64,000 nucleotides of DNA. Origin: QVMG01 sp032073245 (lineage in GTDB: Bacteria; Bacteroidota; Bacteroidia; Bacteroidales; Tannerellaceae). Shown in pieces: positions 24,601 to 33,500 of the stretch. Position numbers and translations under genes: made by a program. The notes under the pieces were generated by a model. It made no database searches, had not been told where the DNA came from, and saw only the letters and a program-made list of their open reading frames with translations. How positions within the stretch are numbered: the first letter of the stretch is position 1; each line of letters begins with the position of its first letter. The DNA lies in contig DAMANX010000012.1 of assembly GCA_032073245.1 (NCBI GenBank), forward strand, positions 1 to 64,000, given 5' to 3'.

Positions 24601-25085
24601 CTTATGGGTTAAATCTGAGCGTTCAATACAAAGATCTTGAATTATCGGTATTCGGACAGGGAGTAGGTGGTACATCTGTTGCTTTTGAAGTATATCAGAT
24701 GCACCCGTTCTTCCATGGACAAGATAATCCGAGAAAGTTCCATTTGCAACGTTGGACAGAGGCTAATCCGAATTCTCATGCAGTCTATCCGAGAATATAT
24801 GATGCCAGTAGCCCACATACGGCCTACAACCGTGCATTTAGTGATTATCAGGTTTTCAATGCAAATTATTTCCGATTCAAGACGATTACTCTGGGATACA
24901 GGCTTCCAAAAGAACTATTATCAAAGATAAACTTGTCATCGATGAAATTCTATGTAACGGGTGAAAACTTATTCACCATTCGTGGAGATAAAGATGTAAA
25001 GGACTTCGACCCTGAAACCCGTGGTAGCGTAATTCAGACATTAGGCACAAAATCTGTTGCTTTTGGTGTAAATGTATCATTTTAA
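21627..25085 (+). CDS. SusC/RagA-family TonB-dependent outer-membrane transporter with STN domain
   Basis: The 1152-residue importer has a basic leader and signal segment ('MRCIFLFLLLGTLQSVASLSYS', shown in part, about 25-46), an STN domain (about 48-123), a carboxypeptidase-like domain (about 138-222, 'GDPIIGANVVEVGTQNG'), 'VVIIGYGTQKK', a plug ('VIDGAISDAAFFSNLDPNS' region) and a barrel ending 'FGVNVSF'. The Met25 start is an alternative. The STN domain links it to the FecR/sigma pair. SusD follows after 14 bp. Confidence 0.95.
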   Translation: MKLIIKNTSCNDGYFAWLRKSLLIMRCIFLFLLLGTLQSVASLSYSQTTHFSLEIKNATVEEVLSVIEQESSFYFTYNINEINVNRKVSVNVKDKAVTDILEELFIGQGIKYTIEDKHIVLYKENKPHNIPGAQQGRRIVGTVLDERGDPIIGANVVEVGTQNGSITNIDGEFTLENVNGQEIQISYIGYTTKKVAIGSQSALNIVLEEDSKLLNEVVIIGYGTQKKVNLTGSVASISTEQIKDRVQTNVLSSIQGTVPGVTIISRPGQDPSINFRGRGNLKESNPLYVIDGAISDAAFFSNLDPNSIESISFLKDAASSAIYGSRAAYGVVLVTTKQGKEGVMQVTYSGMVGAKMLNYKPELVNSTEYAEIFNEAKYNSNPALGRNQGFSAEEIGWLKDGSKPDLYPNTDWIDLIYDDAAVTTQHSLNFAGGAEKLRYFAGLGYIYDTNNMPGRDSQRYNLNFNVASDLTNWLTFRAGVKYIQRNNKTDGGTPSLDNALIVPSTFVAKQSNGEWGSVDAGREASGTFAGANPLRAYSLNDWNRRKTEHSMYELAFDIKPIEGLIITGQGVYNGMENKYKEFSSTKPDVPSFLNPGTVIGGTGNTLNTMKMKWESNSRLLYTGTVGYSWNNDIHSISGLAGTSYEHFRYEMLEASRENFPADSFEDMSGGATSGANYKNNSNMYEYKMASYFARANYVFLDRYLFEANIRADASSRFHKDNRWGYFPSFSLGWRISEEKFMVNTRNWLDNLKIRGSYGTLGDINNVGYYDYFANYSSKNGSDQEMVYSFDNTAVKGLQETKAANPNLTWEKVAITNFGIDFDLFNGKLSGTAEYYIKNTSNILLAYKVPVETGIAKAPSQNIATVKNTGFELSLIHRNKIGDISYSIGGNISTNRNRVTDLATSNDIIEDMTGHRVVKYILKEGKPIGSFYGFETDGLYTQAEIDAGHYYTYGGVTPNAGDIKFVPQRTINYGEQINDDDRTIIGRDVPSFTYGLNLSVQYKDLELSVFGQGVGGTSVAFEVYQMHPFFHGQDNPRKFHLQRWTEANPNSHAVYPRIYDASSPHTAYNRAFSDYQVFNANYFRFKTITLGYRLPKELLSKINLSSMKFYVTGENLFTIRGDKDVKDFDPETRGSVIQTLGTKSVAFGVNVSF

Positions 25086-25099
25086 ATAAACCGATCAAT

Positions 25100-26857
25100 A
25101 TGAAAACATATATAAAAAATATAGCAGTAATCATTGCTTTTATTGGAGCTTTTACAGCTTGTGATCTGGATGTCGTTCCTCCGGGAGAGATCTCCGCTGA
25201 GAATTTCTGGAAAACAGATAAAGATGCGTGGTATGCATTAAATAGTTGTTACCATAAAATGAAAGCGCTTGATATACGTGATGAAATGTGTACAGACAAT
25301 GCACATAGTCATAAACCATGGGAGGGTCCTTTTGAACTTGTTCAACAAAATGGTATAGGAACAGGTACTCCTTATGGAAATTATTCTTTTGAATCTGTTC
25401 GTGTAGCTAATACATTTCTTGAGAACGTAGATAAATGTGAAATGGATCAAAGTATAAGAGAAAGAATGAAAGGAGAAGCCCGTTTCTTTCGTGCATTTGC
25501 CTATCTTGATCTCACACAATACTATGGTAAAGTGGCTATTGTGACAGACGTTTTAGCTTATGACGCTCCAAACGTTCCACGTAATTCGGTTGAAGAGGTA
25601 CGTAGTTTTATATTAAGTGAATTAGCTGAAGTAGCAACTATACTACCGGAGAAATACAGTGGTGGTTATCTGAATGAATCCGGACGGGTTACCCGTTATG
25701 GAGCTTTAGCATTACGTGCACGTGCCGCTTTATATTTCGGGAATTACAGTGAAGCAGAGAAATCAGCCAAAGCAGTGATGGATAGTAATCAATATGCTTT
25801 GTTCCGTACTACTTCCCTAGATGATGCTCAACTGCAGGAAGCAAAAGAAATGGAACTATTTGTTGACTTTGAAAAGCTAGGCATTGATAAGGATAAATTT
25901 TTTAAAGGAATGTTCAGTTACGAAACTTTGTGGCAAAAAAGTAATGCCAGTCCGGCCAATCCTGAATATGTACTTACCCATGAGTATATGGCAGATGCCA
26001 ATGCACGTGATGAATTCAGATATACTTATTTTATCCCTTTATCTATGTCTATTCATCATGGATATTCTTCTTATGAACCGATGCAGGATTTGATAGATGC
26101 TTATTGGGATATAGATGGTAAAACCATGCGTAATAACATTTCTGTAGAAGAGCGTAAGGCTAATTATGCGGCGATCTGGAATAAAGCAAAGGGCTTGAAT
26201 GCTGCTGATTATAAAGCTTTCGTTACCAGCAATGATCTGATGTCCTATGACTATATGAAGGAATTCAAGAACCGGGATAGCCGTTTATATGTGTCGTTTA
26301 TGATTCCATTCAAAGGATGGCATGGCTCTCCTAAAGGAGAATTCTACTACAAATGGGATCCGGATGTAGTAAACAAAAACGGGAATGAATCATGGACAGG
26401 TTTCAGCTACAGAAAAATGGTAGCTGTTGAACCGTATGACCGTTTTGCGTCGCCGGAAGATTATCCGACTATCCGTTATGCAGAAGTACTATTGACTTTT
26501 GCTGAAGCGCGTCTGATGAATACAGGTTATGATGCTGAAGTACGTGCAGCATTGAATGATCTGCGCGATCGTTGCGGTATGCCGAATGTGCCGGAAAATC
26601 TATCTAAAGAGGAAGCAATTAATTTCCTCCGTAACGAACGTCGTATAGAATTGGCAGTAGAAGGCCATCGCTATGATGATGTTCGCCGATATGGAAGTGA
26701 ATACTGCAAAAAGTATCTGCATGGCCCATCAACTGCTCCAGATGGTTCTGTTGTTGTGAACAAACAATGGGATGACCGCCTGATGTTAATGCCAATACCT
26801 ACGTCAGCTATAGATAGTAATCCTTTATTGAAAGATGACCAGAATCCGGGTTATTAA
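25100..26857 (+). CDS. SusD/RagB-family glycan-binding lipoprotein
   Basis: The 585-residue protein has a signal peptide and lipobox (TACDLDVVPPGE, Cys at about 21). The start 'ISAENFWKTDKDAWYALNSC' and the C-terminal 'FLRNERRIELAVEGHRYDDVRRY' are SusD hallmarks. It is surface-exposed and forms the lid of the SusC encoded 14 bp upstream. It is longer than the SusD of the first locus and has extra loops between about 240 and 400. A dispersed hairpin repeat follows the gene. Confidence 0.94.
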   Translation: MKTYIKNIAVIIAFIGAFTACDLDVVPPGEISAENFWKTDKDAWYALNSCYHKMKALDIRDEMCTDNAHSHKPWEGPFELVQQNGIGTGTPYGNYSFESVRVANTFLENVDKCEMDQSIRERMKGEARFFRAFAYLDLTQYYGKVAIVTDVLAYDAPNVPRNSVEEVRSFILSELAEVATILPEKYSGGYLNESGRVTRYGALALRARAALYFGNYSEAEKSAKAVMDSNQYALFRTTSLDDAQLQEAKEMELFVDFEKLGIDKDKFFKGMFSYETLWQKSNASPANPEYVLTHEYMADANARDEFRYTYFIPLSMSIHHGYSSYEPMQDLIDAYWDIDGKTMRNNISVEERKANYAAIWNKAKGLNAADYKAFVTSNDLMSYDYMKEFKNRDSRLYVSFMIPFKGWHGSPKGEFYYKWDPDVVNKNGNESWTGFSYRKMVAVEPYDRFASPEDYPTIRYAEVLLTFAEARLMNTGYDAEVRAALNDLRDRCGMPNVPENLSKEEAINFLRNERRIELAVEGHRYDDVRRYGSEYCKKYLHGPSTAPDGSVVVNKQWDDRLMLMPIPTSAIDSNPLLKDDQNPGY

Positions 26858-26869
26858 TAGGTATTAACC

Positions 26870-26946
26870 TTGTAGGGGCGGCCCTATGTGGCCGCCTAAA
26901 TATATTGATTTGTTTATTGGGCAGCCACATAGGGCTGCCCCTACAA
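26870..26946. repeat. Palindromic intergenic repeat between susD and the DUF6067-like gene
   Basis: The left arm (26870-26896) starts TTGTAGGGGCGGCCCTATG. The right arm (26919-26946) is its near-perfect complement with two compensated differences, and the loop is 22 nt. It is GC-rich compared with its surroundings. It resembles dispersed TGTAGGGGC-type repeats and shares the GTAG...CTAC ends with the hairpins at 29984 and 58708. Confidence 0.75.
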
Positions 26947-26986
26947 GTTGATATTATCTTCCAATCTTACATAAACATAAAATACC

Positions 26987-29971
26987 ATGAAAAAATATAT
27001 ATTATTCATTTCATTACTTGTTTTTTTAGTTAGTTGTCAAACAAATACGGCTGCACCAGATGGAGATAGTCAATATCAAAGCTATGCACCGGATGGAATA
27101 CCATTTGTTATTTCAGAAACCCCATGGAAAGTAGATGGAGTCGGGAACCATCGGGTTGTGGTTTCGGTAAAAGAGAAATCAAATGCAGTTATGGCTGAAT
27201 TACCCTGGCGTCGCCCCGATATGCGGCCCGAAACAAAGAAAATTGTAGTGGTTGATGCGACCACAGGACAGGAAATAAAGAACGTTAAAGTATTAGACTT
27301 TTCATCTGAGAAAGGAAGTATAGCTTTTCAGCCGGTAACCGTTCCCGGAGAATACTATATTTATTATTTACCTTATAAATATCGCAAAGGTTGGGATGAT
27401 GCCCGATATGGAGAACCCTGGAATGATTATTTACCACCGGTGTATGAAGCGGATAATTCATGGTTATCCGAATTATCAGGAGCTTCACTTCCTAAGGCCA
27501 AAGTTGTAAAGTTTGAGAGCCGGTCACGCTTTGATAGTTTTACTTCTATGGGTTGTATTGCTACGGCAAAGGAAATGGGTGAGATAACACAACAACATAA
27601 AGAAAACCCTATTATATTTACAGAGGACAGGGCTTATCCTATCCGTTTAACACATCAGATTCCTGTCAGATGGGTTAAAGACGGACCTTCAGATAAATTC
27701 ATCGGTGAGGCTTCACGTAATGAGTATTATGTGTGGCAGATTGGGGTATGGGCTGCCCATCAGGAACTGAAGGATGTGAAGCTGCAATTCAGTGATTTAG
27801 TGAATGGCTCCGAACAGATTGGGAAAGGAGAACTAACTTGTTTCAATCAGGAAGGAATTAATTGGGATGGGCAAGCCATTTCTTTTACTGTGAATGTCCC
27901 CTATAAAAAAGTACAGGCATTATGGTGTGGCGTACAGATTCCTGAAAATGCAACATCCGGAACTTATAAAGGAAATGTAACATTAACAGCTACCGGTATT
28001 ACTCCACGGGTGCTCCCTGTAGAGATTAGAGTAAATAATCAGATTCTTACGGACAAAGGGGATGGTGATTTATGGCGCCATGCCCGTCTTAGATGGTTGA
28101 ATTCACAAATAGGTGAAGATAACCTGCCAGTTGCTCCTTACGAATCAATGACCATAAACGGAAATGAAATCAATGCAACGGGAAAATCTGTAAACATTGG
28201 AAAAAACGGATTACCGGAAACGATACAAATTAATGGACGACAGATACTTTCCGATCCTTTTAATTTTATAGTGAAAACAAATAAGGGGGATATTCCATTT
28301 AAAGCGTCAGAAGTGAAATTAACTAAGATAGCTGATGGCCTTGTAAAATGGACTGCCTCTTCCGAACAGGATCAGATTCGATTCAATTGTTCTGCTTATA
28401 TGGAATATGATGGATATATCCGGTATAATATCAAAGTTTCGTCTGAAACGGAAATTGCGGTGAACGATATTCAGCTTATTACATCATATACTCCTTATAC
28501 TTCCGAATACTTTATGGGGACAGGTTTTAAAGGAGGTTTTCGTCCTGTGAACCATACATGGGATTGGGCAGGCCCCTGGGATAGTTACTGGATGGGGAAT
28601 GATAAGGCAGGATTACATGTTGAATATCGTGGAGGTACTTACCATGGTCCATTATTAAAGGATTATAAACCGGATGCCCCTGCTGTTTGGGCAAATGGAG
28701 GAAAAGGTAGAATCTCTGTATCCGGAGCTAAAGGACAGCATGCAAAAGTTATAGCCAGTACAGGTACAAATAAACTTTCACCGGAAGGAAAAGATTTTGA
28801 ATTTGCATTGCTGATTACTCCCGTAAAACCGGTTGATCCTGCAAAACATTTCTCAGAAAGATATTACCATGCTGAACCTTCGGGCTTTGACAAAGCAGCA
28901 GAAGAAGGACCCAATGTAGCAAATATTCACCATTCAAAGAATCTGAATCCGGTTATTAATTATCCGTTTATTGTGCGTGACTCTCTGATTGATTTTATTG
29001 AACATCAGCACCAGAATGACCGGAAAGTAAAATTATACTATACGATTCGTGAATTGACAAACTATGTGGAAGAGGTATATGCACTTAAAAGTTTGAATCA
29101 TGAGATTTTTGCGGGTGGAGTAGGATATGGAGTCCCCTGGCATTGTGAGCATTTGATTGATGATTATAAAGCAGCATGGTATACTGAACTGGCCGGAGAG
29201 ACATCGGATGCAGCTTTGGTTTTAAGCGGATTCTCCCGTTGGATTAATTATTATCTGGAAGGGCTACGCTGGATGTTTGAAAATTATAAGATAGACGGTA
29301 TTTATATGGATGATGTTTCGTTCGATCGTACTGTAATGAAACGTATGCGTAAAATCATGGCACAATATCGTCCAGGTTCTATTATTGACCTACATTCCAA
29401 TACCGGTTATTCCATAGGACCGGCAAACCAATATACCGATTTCTTCCCCTATGTTGACCGATTATGGTTTGGTGAAAGTTTCAGGTATAATGAGATGATG
29501 CCTGATGAATGGTTTGTTACTTTCTCAGGAATACCTTTTGGACAGATGAGCGAAATGCTACAGGATGGGGGTAATCGTTTTCTGGGTATGGTTTATGGTA
29601 CAACGGCACGTCATTCCTATGGTAGGTATTCTCCTGCTCCGGTTTGGGCATTGTGGAAATCTTTTGGTATCGAAGATGCTAAAATGCTGGGCTATTGGGA
29701 TGAAGAGTGTCCTGTAAATACCAATCATTCGAATGTAAAGGCTACAGCTTATGTAAAGCCGGGTAAAGTTTTAATCTCTATTGGTAATTTTGATGAGAAA
29801 GATCAGCAAATCCGGCTGGCCATTGACTGGAAGAAACTGGGTATGAATCCGCAAAAGGCTAAACTTGAAGCTCCTAAGGTAGTAGACTTCCAGGAAGAAA
29901 CCTCTTTTGACTTAAACAGTAATATCCCGGTAAAATCAAAAGAAGGTTGGTTGCTTATTTTGTCAGAATAA
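26987..29971 (+). CDS. Putative glycoside hydrolase lipoprotein (DUF6067-like)
   Basis: The 994-residue lipoprotein has its lipobox at LVSC17. The N-terminal half is beta-rich ('VPGEYYIYYLPYKYRKGWDD', about 118-140, and bacterial Ig-like segments). The C-terminal half reads like a TIM-barrel: 'KVKLYYTIRELTNYVEEVYAL', 'GIYMDDVSFDR' (D775, D776) and 'DRLWFGESFRYNEM'. The adjacent acidic pair D775/D776 at a strand end is a plausible active site. I place it in the DUF6067/GH123-like group by its overall pattern. The substrate is unknown. It is the first gene after susD and shares the operon direction, so it likely acts on the imported or captured glycan at the cell surface or in the periplasm. 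Confidence 0.65.
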   Translation: MKKYILFISLLVFLVSCQTNTAAPDGDSQYQSYAPDGIPFVISETPWKVDGVGNHRVVVSVKEKSNAVMAELPWRRPDMRPETKKIVVVDATTGQEIKNVKVLDFSSEKGSIAFQPVTVPGEYYIYYLPYKYRKGWDDARYGEPWNDYLPPVYEADNSWLSELSGASLPKAKVVKFESRSRFDSFTSMGCIATAKEMGEITQQHKENPIIFTEDRAYPIRLTHQIPVRWVKDGPSDKFIGEASRNEYYVWQIGVWAAHQELKDVKLQFSDLVNGSEQIGKGELTCFNQEGINWDGQAISFTVNVPYKKVQALWCGVQIPENATSGTYKGNVTLTATGITPRVLPVEIRVNNQILTDKGDGDLWRHARLRWLNSQIGEDNLPVAPYESMTINGNEINATGKSVNIGKNGLPETIQINGRQILSDPFNFIVKTNKGDIPFKASEVKLTKIADGLVKWTASSEQDQIRFNCSAYMEYDGYIRYNIKVSSETEIAVNDIQLITSYTPYTSEYFMGTGFKGGFRPVNHTWDWAGPWDSYWMGNDKAGLHVEYRGGTYHGPLLKDYKPDAPAVWANGGKGRISVSGAKGQHAKVIASTGTNKLSPEGKDFEFALLITPVKPVDPAKHFSERYYHAEPSGFDKAAEEGPNVANIHHSKNLNPVINYPFIVRDSLIDFIEHQHQNDRKVKLYYTIRELTNYVEEVYALKSLNHEIFAGGVGYGVPWHCEHLIDDYKAAWYTELAGETSDAALVLSGFSRWINYYLEGLRWMFENYKIDGIYMDDVSFDRTVMKRMRKIMAQYRPGSIIDLHSNTGYSIGPANQYTDFFPYVDRLWFGESFRYNEMMPDEWFVTFSGIPFGQMSEMLQDGGNRFLGMVYGTTARHSYGRYSPAPVWALWKSFGIEDAKMLGYWDEECPVNTNHSNVKATAYVKPGKVLISIGNFDEKDQQIRLAIDWKKLGMNPQKAKLEAPKVVDFQEETSFDLNSNIPVKSKEGWLLILSE

Positions 29972-29983
29972 CATCAATGATAA

Positions 29984-30027
29984 CGACGGTGGTAGAGACA
30001 AGGCAAGCCTTGTCTCTACCACCGTCG
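29984..30027. repeat. Perfect palindromic repeat, GTAGAGACA family, copy 1
   Basis: Two perfectly complementary 21-bp arms (29984-30004 and 30007-30027) with a 2-nt AA centre; the left arm starts CGACGGTGG and contains GTAGAGACAAGGC. The same family occurs at 49385-49410 and 58700-58745. The copy near 58.7 kb also matches in the TCGCTAAA that follows. Confidence 0.9.
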
Positions 30028-30086
30028 CTAAAATATTAAAATTATTATTACTTTTATCAGGAAAATATAACTAGAAATATAATACC

Positions 30087-33000
30087 ATGAAAAAAGCTTT
30101 TTTACTCATCTGTGTTACAGCGGTTGTGCAGTTGCTGTATGGTCAGCAGCAGGCAACTGTAAAAGAAATTAATCAAACAGTTAAAACTTACCCTTTTTCA
30201 GATCCCGATCCTGTTGCCAATCCTTCTAATCTGTATTATCCCTATTTCCGGTTTGATGGTTTCGCCGCTAAAGGAATAGATAAAGAATGGAAGACGGTGG
30301 AACTGGAGAATGATTATATCAAAGTGACTTTGTATCCTGAAATAGGTGGTAAGGTATGGGGAGCAATTGATAAAACCTCCGGTAAGGAATTTATTTACAA
30401 TAACCATGTCGTGAAATTCCGCGATATTGCCATGCGTGGTCCCTGGACTTCGGGAGGTATTGAGTTTAACTTTGGGATTATCGGACATGTTCCTACTTCC
30501 AGTACTCCGGTGGATTACTTAACAAAAGAGAAAACAGATGGAAGCGTAAGTTGTTATATTTCATCTTATGAGCTTATTACACGTACGTGGTGGACAGTGG
30601 AAGTGAATTTGCCCAAAGACAAGGCATATTTTACAACCAAAACCACATGGCATAATAGTTCGTCAATAGATCAACCGTATTATCAATGGATGAATGCGGG
30701 TTACAAAGCTGCCGGAAATATAGAGTTTTGTTACCCGGGTACTAATTCTATTGGACATGGAGGTGAGCTACATTCTTTCCCTCTGGATGAACAAGGCCGT
30801 GATATTTCATGGTATGAAAAGAATGATTTTGGTAATTCAAAATCATATCATGTACTCGGTAAATACAATGATTTCTATGGTGCCTACTGGCATGATGATG
30901 ATTTTGGCTCAATTCATCATGCTGACTATAATGATAAACTGGGGATGAAGATCTTTTTGTGGGGATTGGCTCGTGAAGGAGGTATCTGGGAAGACTTATT
31001 GACAGATACGGATGGACAATATGTAGAGCTACAATCGGGCCGTATGTATAACCAACCGGCATCCAATAGTACCTTTACTCCTTTTAAGCATACGGCTTTT
31101 GGTCCACAGGTGACCGATGAATTTACCGAATACTGGTTTCCGGTAAAAGGGATTAAAGGAGTATCTAAAGCCAGCCATATTGGGGCACTAAATGTACTAC
31201 GGGAAGATGGTTTCCTGAAATTATATTTCTCTCCTTTGCAACAGCTTTCTACAACTGTTAAGTTATACGATGAGGAAAAGCAGATTCGCTCTATTCCTTT
31301 TAAAACGAACGTGCTTGAAGTTTGGAAAGATTCTATTCCGTTGGGAGAGGCTGTTACGGAAGGTAAATTGAAAGTGGTTATTGGAGATGATCTGTTGGTT
31401 TATTCCGAAGTAGCATCCGATAACATATTAAGTCGTCCCAAGACGATTCCTGCGGATTTTGACTGGGATTCTGTTTATGGATTATATACACAAGGTGAGC
31501 AGTGGTTATATCAGAAAGTACTCGATAAAGCGGAAACATTCCTGACAGCCTCATTAGCAAAAGATCCTTATTTTATTCCTGCACTGAAAAGTCTGGCTTC
31601 CCTTTATTATAGACAAGGACGATATGAACAGGCGTTGGCGCATTGCAAAACTGCACTGAGTATTAATACGTATGATGGAGAAGTTAATTATCTCTACGGA
31701 TTATGTAATTTTACTTTAGATAATATCACTGATGCAAAAGATGGTTTCTCTATTGCTACCTATTCTCCAGTTGTGAGGAGTGCCGCCTATACAAAACTGG
31801 CGGAGATTTTCCTTAGAGAGAAAAACTGGAACAAAGCTGAGCAATATGCTTTAAAGAGTCTTGAGTTTAATAATAAAAACCTTACTGCTTTACATGTGCT
31901 AATGGTTGTCTACCGAAATAATAATCAAACTCATAAAGTTAAAGACCTTATTATAAGTTTATTAGAAGAGTTGCCTTTATACCATGCCGCCCGGTTTGAG
32001 AATTGTCTTTTGAATTCTTCTTCAAAGAATGACTTTTCTGCTCTTGTACGTAACGAACTTCCGCATGAGACTTATATGGAACTGGCTGAATGGTATGAGT
32101 CCGTAGGATGTCTTGAAGAAGCTATTACTTTGTTATCGTTTGAAGATACTTATCCTATTGCGAAGTATAAAATTGCTTATCTATTACAAAAAACAGGCGA
32201 TGAAAGCGGAAGTATAGCAGCATTGGAAAAAGCAAATAGTCAATATCCCATATCTACATTTCCTTTCCGTCCAAGCACATTGAAAGCACTGGAATGGGCA
32301 CAGACTATTCGGCCTGATTGGAAGATAAATTATTATCAAGGCCTGATCTACTGGGCTAATCAGGACAAACAAAAAGCATTAGCTTTATTTGATAGCTGTG
32401 GTGAAACCGGATATGCACCATTTTATATGAGCCGTGCCTCTTTGAAAAAAGGGGATGCAAAGTTAGCAGACCTACTCAAAGCGGAACAAACAGAAATGTC
32501 ATGGCGTACAGGCTTCGGGTTGATCAATTATTATACTGATAAGAAAGAGTGGAAACAAGCCGTAGAAACCGGAAAGAAGTATATTAAAAAATATCCTTCT
32601 AATTACTATATCGGATTGAAATATGCTAAGGCATTATGTGAAACCGGACAGTATCAGGCATGTATTTCTCTATTAAATAAAATGCTGGTATTACCGAATG
32701 AAGGATCTTATGCCGGACATGCTGTTTATCGGGCAGCAAATCTTTATCAGGCTATGGAGCAATTGAGCCGTAAGAATTATAACAAGGTATTAAAATCAGT
32801 TGAAAGTTCTCGCGAATGGCCCGAGAATCTCGGAGTCGGTAAACCTTATGATAATATGATCGACAGCCGTCTGGAAGACTTCCTGCAAGCAAAAGCTTAC
32901 ACAGGACAGAACAATCAGCAAAAGGCAACAGAACTATTAGAATCTGTAGCTGCTTATAAAACAACCCGTTTTAGTTCCGGGAATTTATTGAATGTATTAG

Positions 33001-33236
33001 CTATGCGTGAATTAGGCAGAAAGCAGGAAGCAGATCAAATAGTAGCCTCCTGGGCTACATCTTACCCTGATAATCGGATTGCCCAGTGGTGTAGTGCCAT
33101 CTACAATAATCAAAAAGAAAAAGCATCCGGCATATTACAGGAAAGAAACGACCCTCAGGATACAACGCCTTGGGAATCATCCTTCAGAGATTCAAATTTT
33201 GATTTGATTATTCGTTTGTTTGCTTTAGGAATTTAA
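30087..33236 (+). CDS. DUF5107-domain protein fused to TPR repeats
   Basis: The 1049-residue exported protein has a signal peptide MKKAFLLICVTAVVQLLYGQ. The N-terminal third (about 35-340) is a DUF5107 domain, galactose-mutarotase-like: 'YPEIGGKVWGAIDKTSGKEFIYNN', 'RGPWTSGGIEFNFG' and 'GIWEDLLTDTDGQYVELQSG' (each shown in part). From about 470 a series of TPR helices ('LASLYYRQGRYEQALAHCKT', 'KLAEIFLREKNWNKAEQYAL') runs to the C terminus. DUF5107-TPR proteins occur in Bacteroidota polysaccharide loci; their activity is not known to me. It is the last gene of the second SusCD operon. Confidence 0.8.
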   Translation: MKKAFLLICVTAVVQLLYGQQQATVKEINQTVKTYPFSDPDPVANPSNLYYPYFRFDGFAAKGIDKEWKTVELENDYIKVTLYPEIGGKVWGAIDKTSGKEFIYNNHVVKFRDIAMRGPWTSGGIEFNFGIIGHVPTSSTPVDYLTKEKTDGSVSCYISSYELITRTWWTVEVNLPKDKAYFTTKTTWHNSSSIDQPYYQWMNAGYKAAGNIEFCYPGTNSIGHGGELHSFPLDEQGRDISWYEKNDFGNSKSYHVLGKYNDFYGAYWHDDDFGSIHHADYNDKLGMKIFLWGLAREGGIWEDLLTDTDGQYVELQSGRMYNQPASNSTFTPFKHTAFGPQVTDEFTEYWFPVKGIKGVSKASHIGALNVLREDGFLKLYFSPLQQLSTTVKLYDEEKQIRSIPFKTNVLEVWKDSIPLGEAVTEGKLKVVIGDDLLVYSEVASDNILSRPKTIPADFDWDSVYGLYTQGEQWLYQKVLDKAETFLTASLAKDPYFIPALKSLASLYYRQGRYEQALAHCKTALSINTYDGEVNYLYGLCNFTLDNITDAKDGFSIATYSPVVRSAAYTKLAEIFLREKNWNKAEQYALKSLEFNNKNLTALHVLMVVYRNNNQTHKVKDLIISLLEELPLYHAARFENCLLNSSSKNDFSALVRNELPHETYMELAEWYESVGCLEEAITLLSFEDTYPIAKYKIAYLLQKTGDESGSIAALEKANSQYPISTFPFRPSTLKALEWAQTIRPDWKINYYQGLIYWANQDKQKALALFDSCGETGYAPFYMSRASLKKGDAKLADLLKAEQTEMSWRTGFGLINYYTDKKEWKQAVETGKKYIKKYPSNYYIGLKYAKALCETGQYQACISLLNKMLVLPNEGSYAGHAVYRAANLYQAMEQLSRKNYNKVLKSVESSREWPENLGVGKPYDNMIDSRLEDFLQAKAYTGQNNQQKATELLESVAAYKTTRFSSGNLLNVLAMRELGRKQEADQIVASWATSYPDNRIAQWCSAIYNNQKEKASGILQERNDPQDTTPWESSFRDSNFDLIIRLFALGI

Positions 33237-33280
33237 TTTAGAATAGGTTAAAATTCCTTTGCGATATAAGTATTTTAAGC

Positions 33281-33381
33281 TGGGGCTGACTAAAAAGTTA
33301 ACCTTCCTAAGTCGATAGCGACAAATTTCTTCTTCTTTGCTAAGGAGGAGAAATTTGATACTACTTTTTTAGCCAGCCCCA
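33281..33381. repeat. 101-bp MITE-like hairpin element
   Basis: The ends TGGGGCTGACTAAAAAG (33281-33297) and CTTTTTTAGCCAGCCCCA (33364-33381) are inverted repeats with one mismatch and one extra A. Inner arms CAAATTTCT/AGAAATTTG at about 33331-33358 continue the fold, so the whole unit can form one long hairpin. No target duplication is obvious. Confidence 0.7.
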
Positions 33382-33500
33382 ACCAAGATAGCCGAATTGC
33401 TATTTTCCTCACCCTAAAATTGCCTTATTTTCAAATTATCTACTCAATGCCTGAATCCGTTTTACATTAAACAACCCTACCTGTTTCTCCTATTCCTCCC

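Noticed and set aside
30748..31062. His-rich 104-residue minus-strand frame inside the DUF5107 gene
   Set aside because: Antisense shadow of a well-supported gene; its His-rich look arises from Asp/Met codons of the sense strand.
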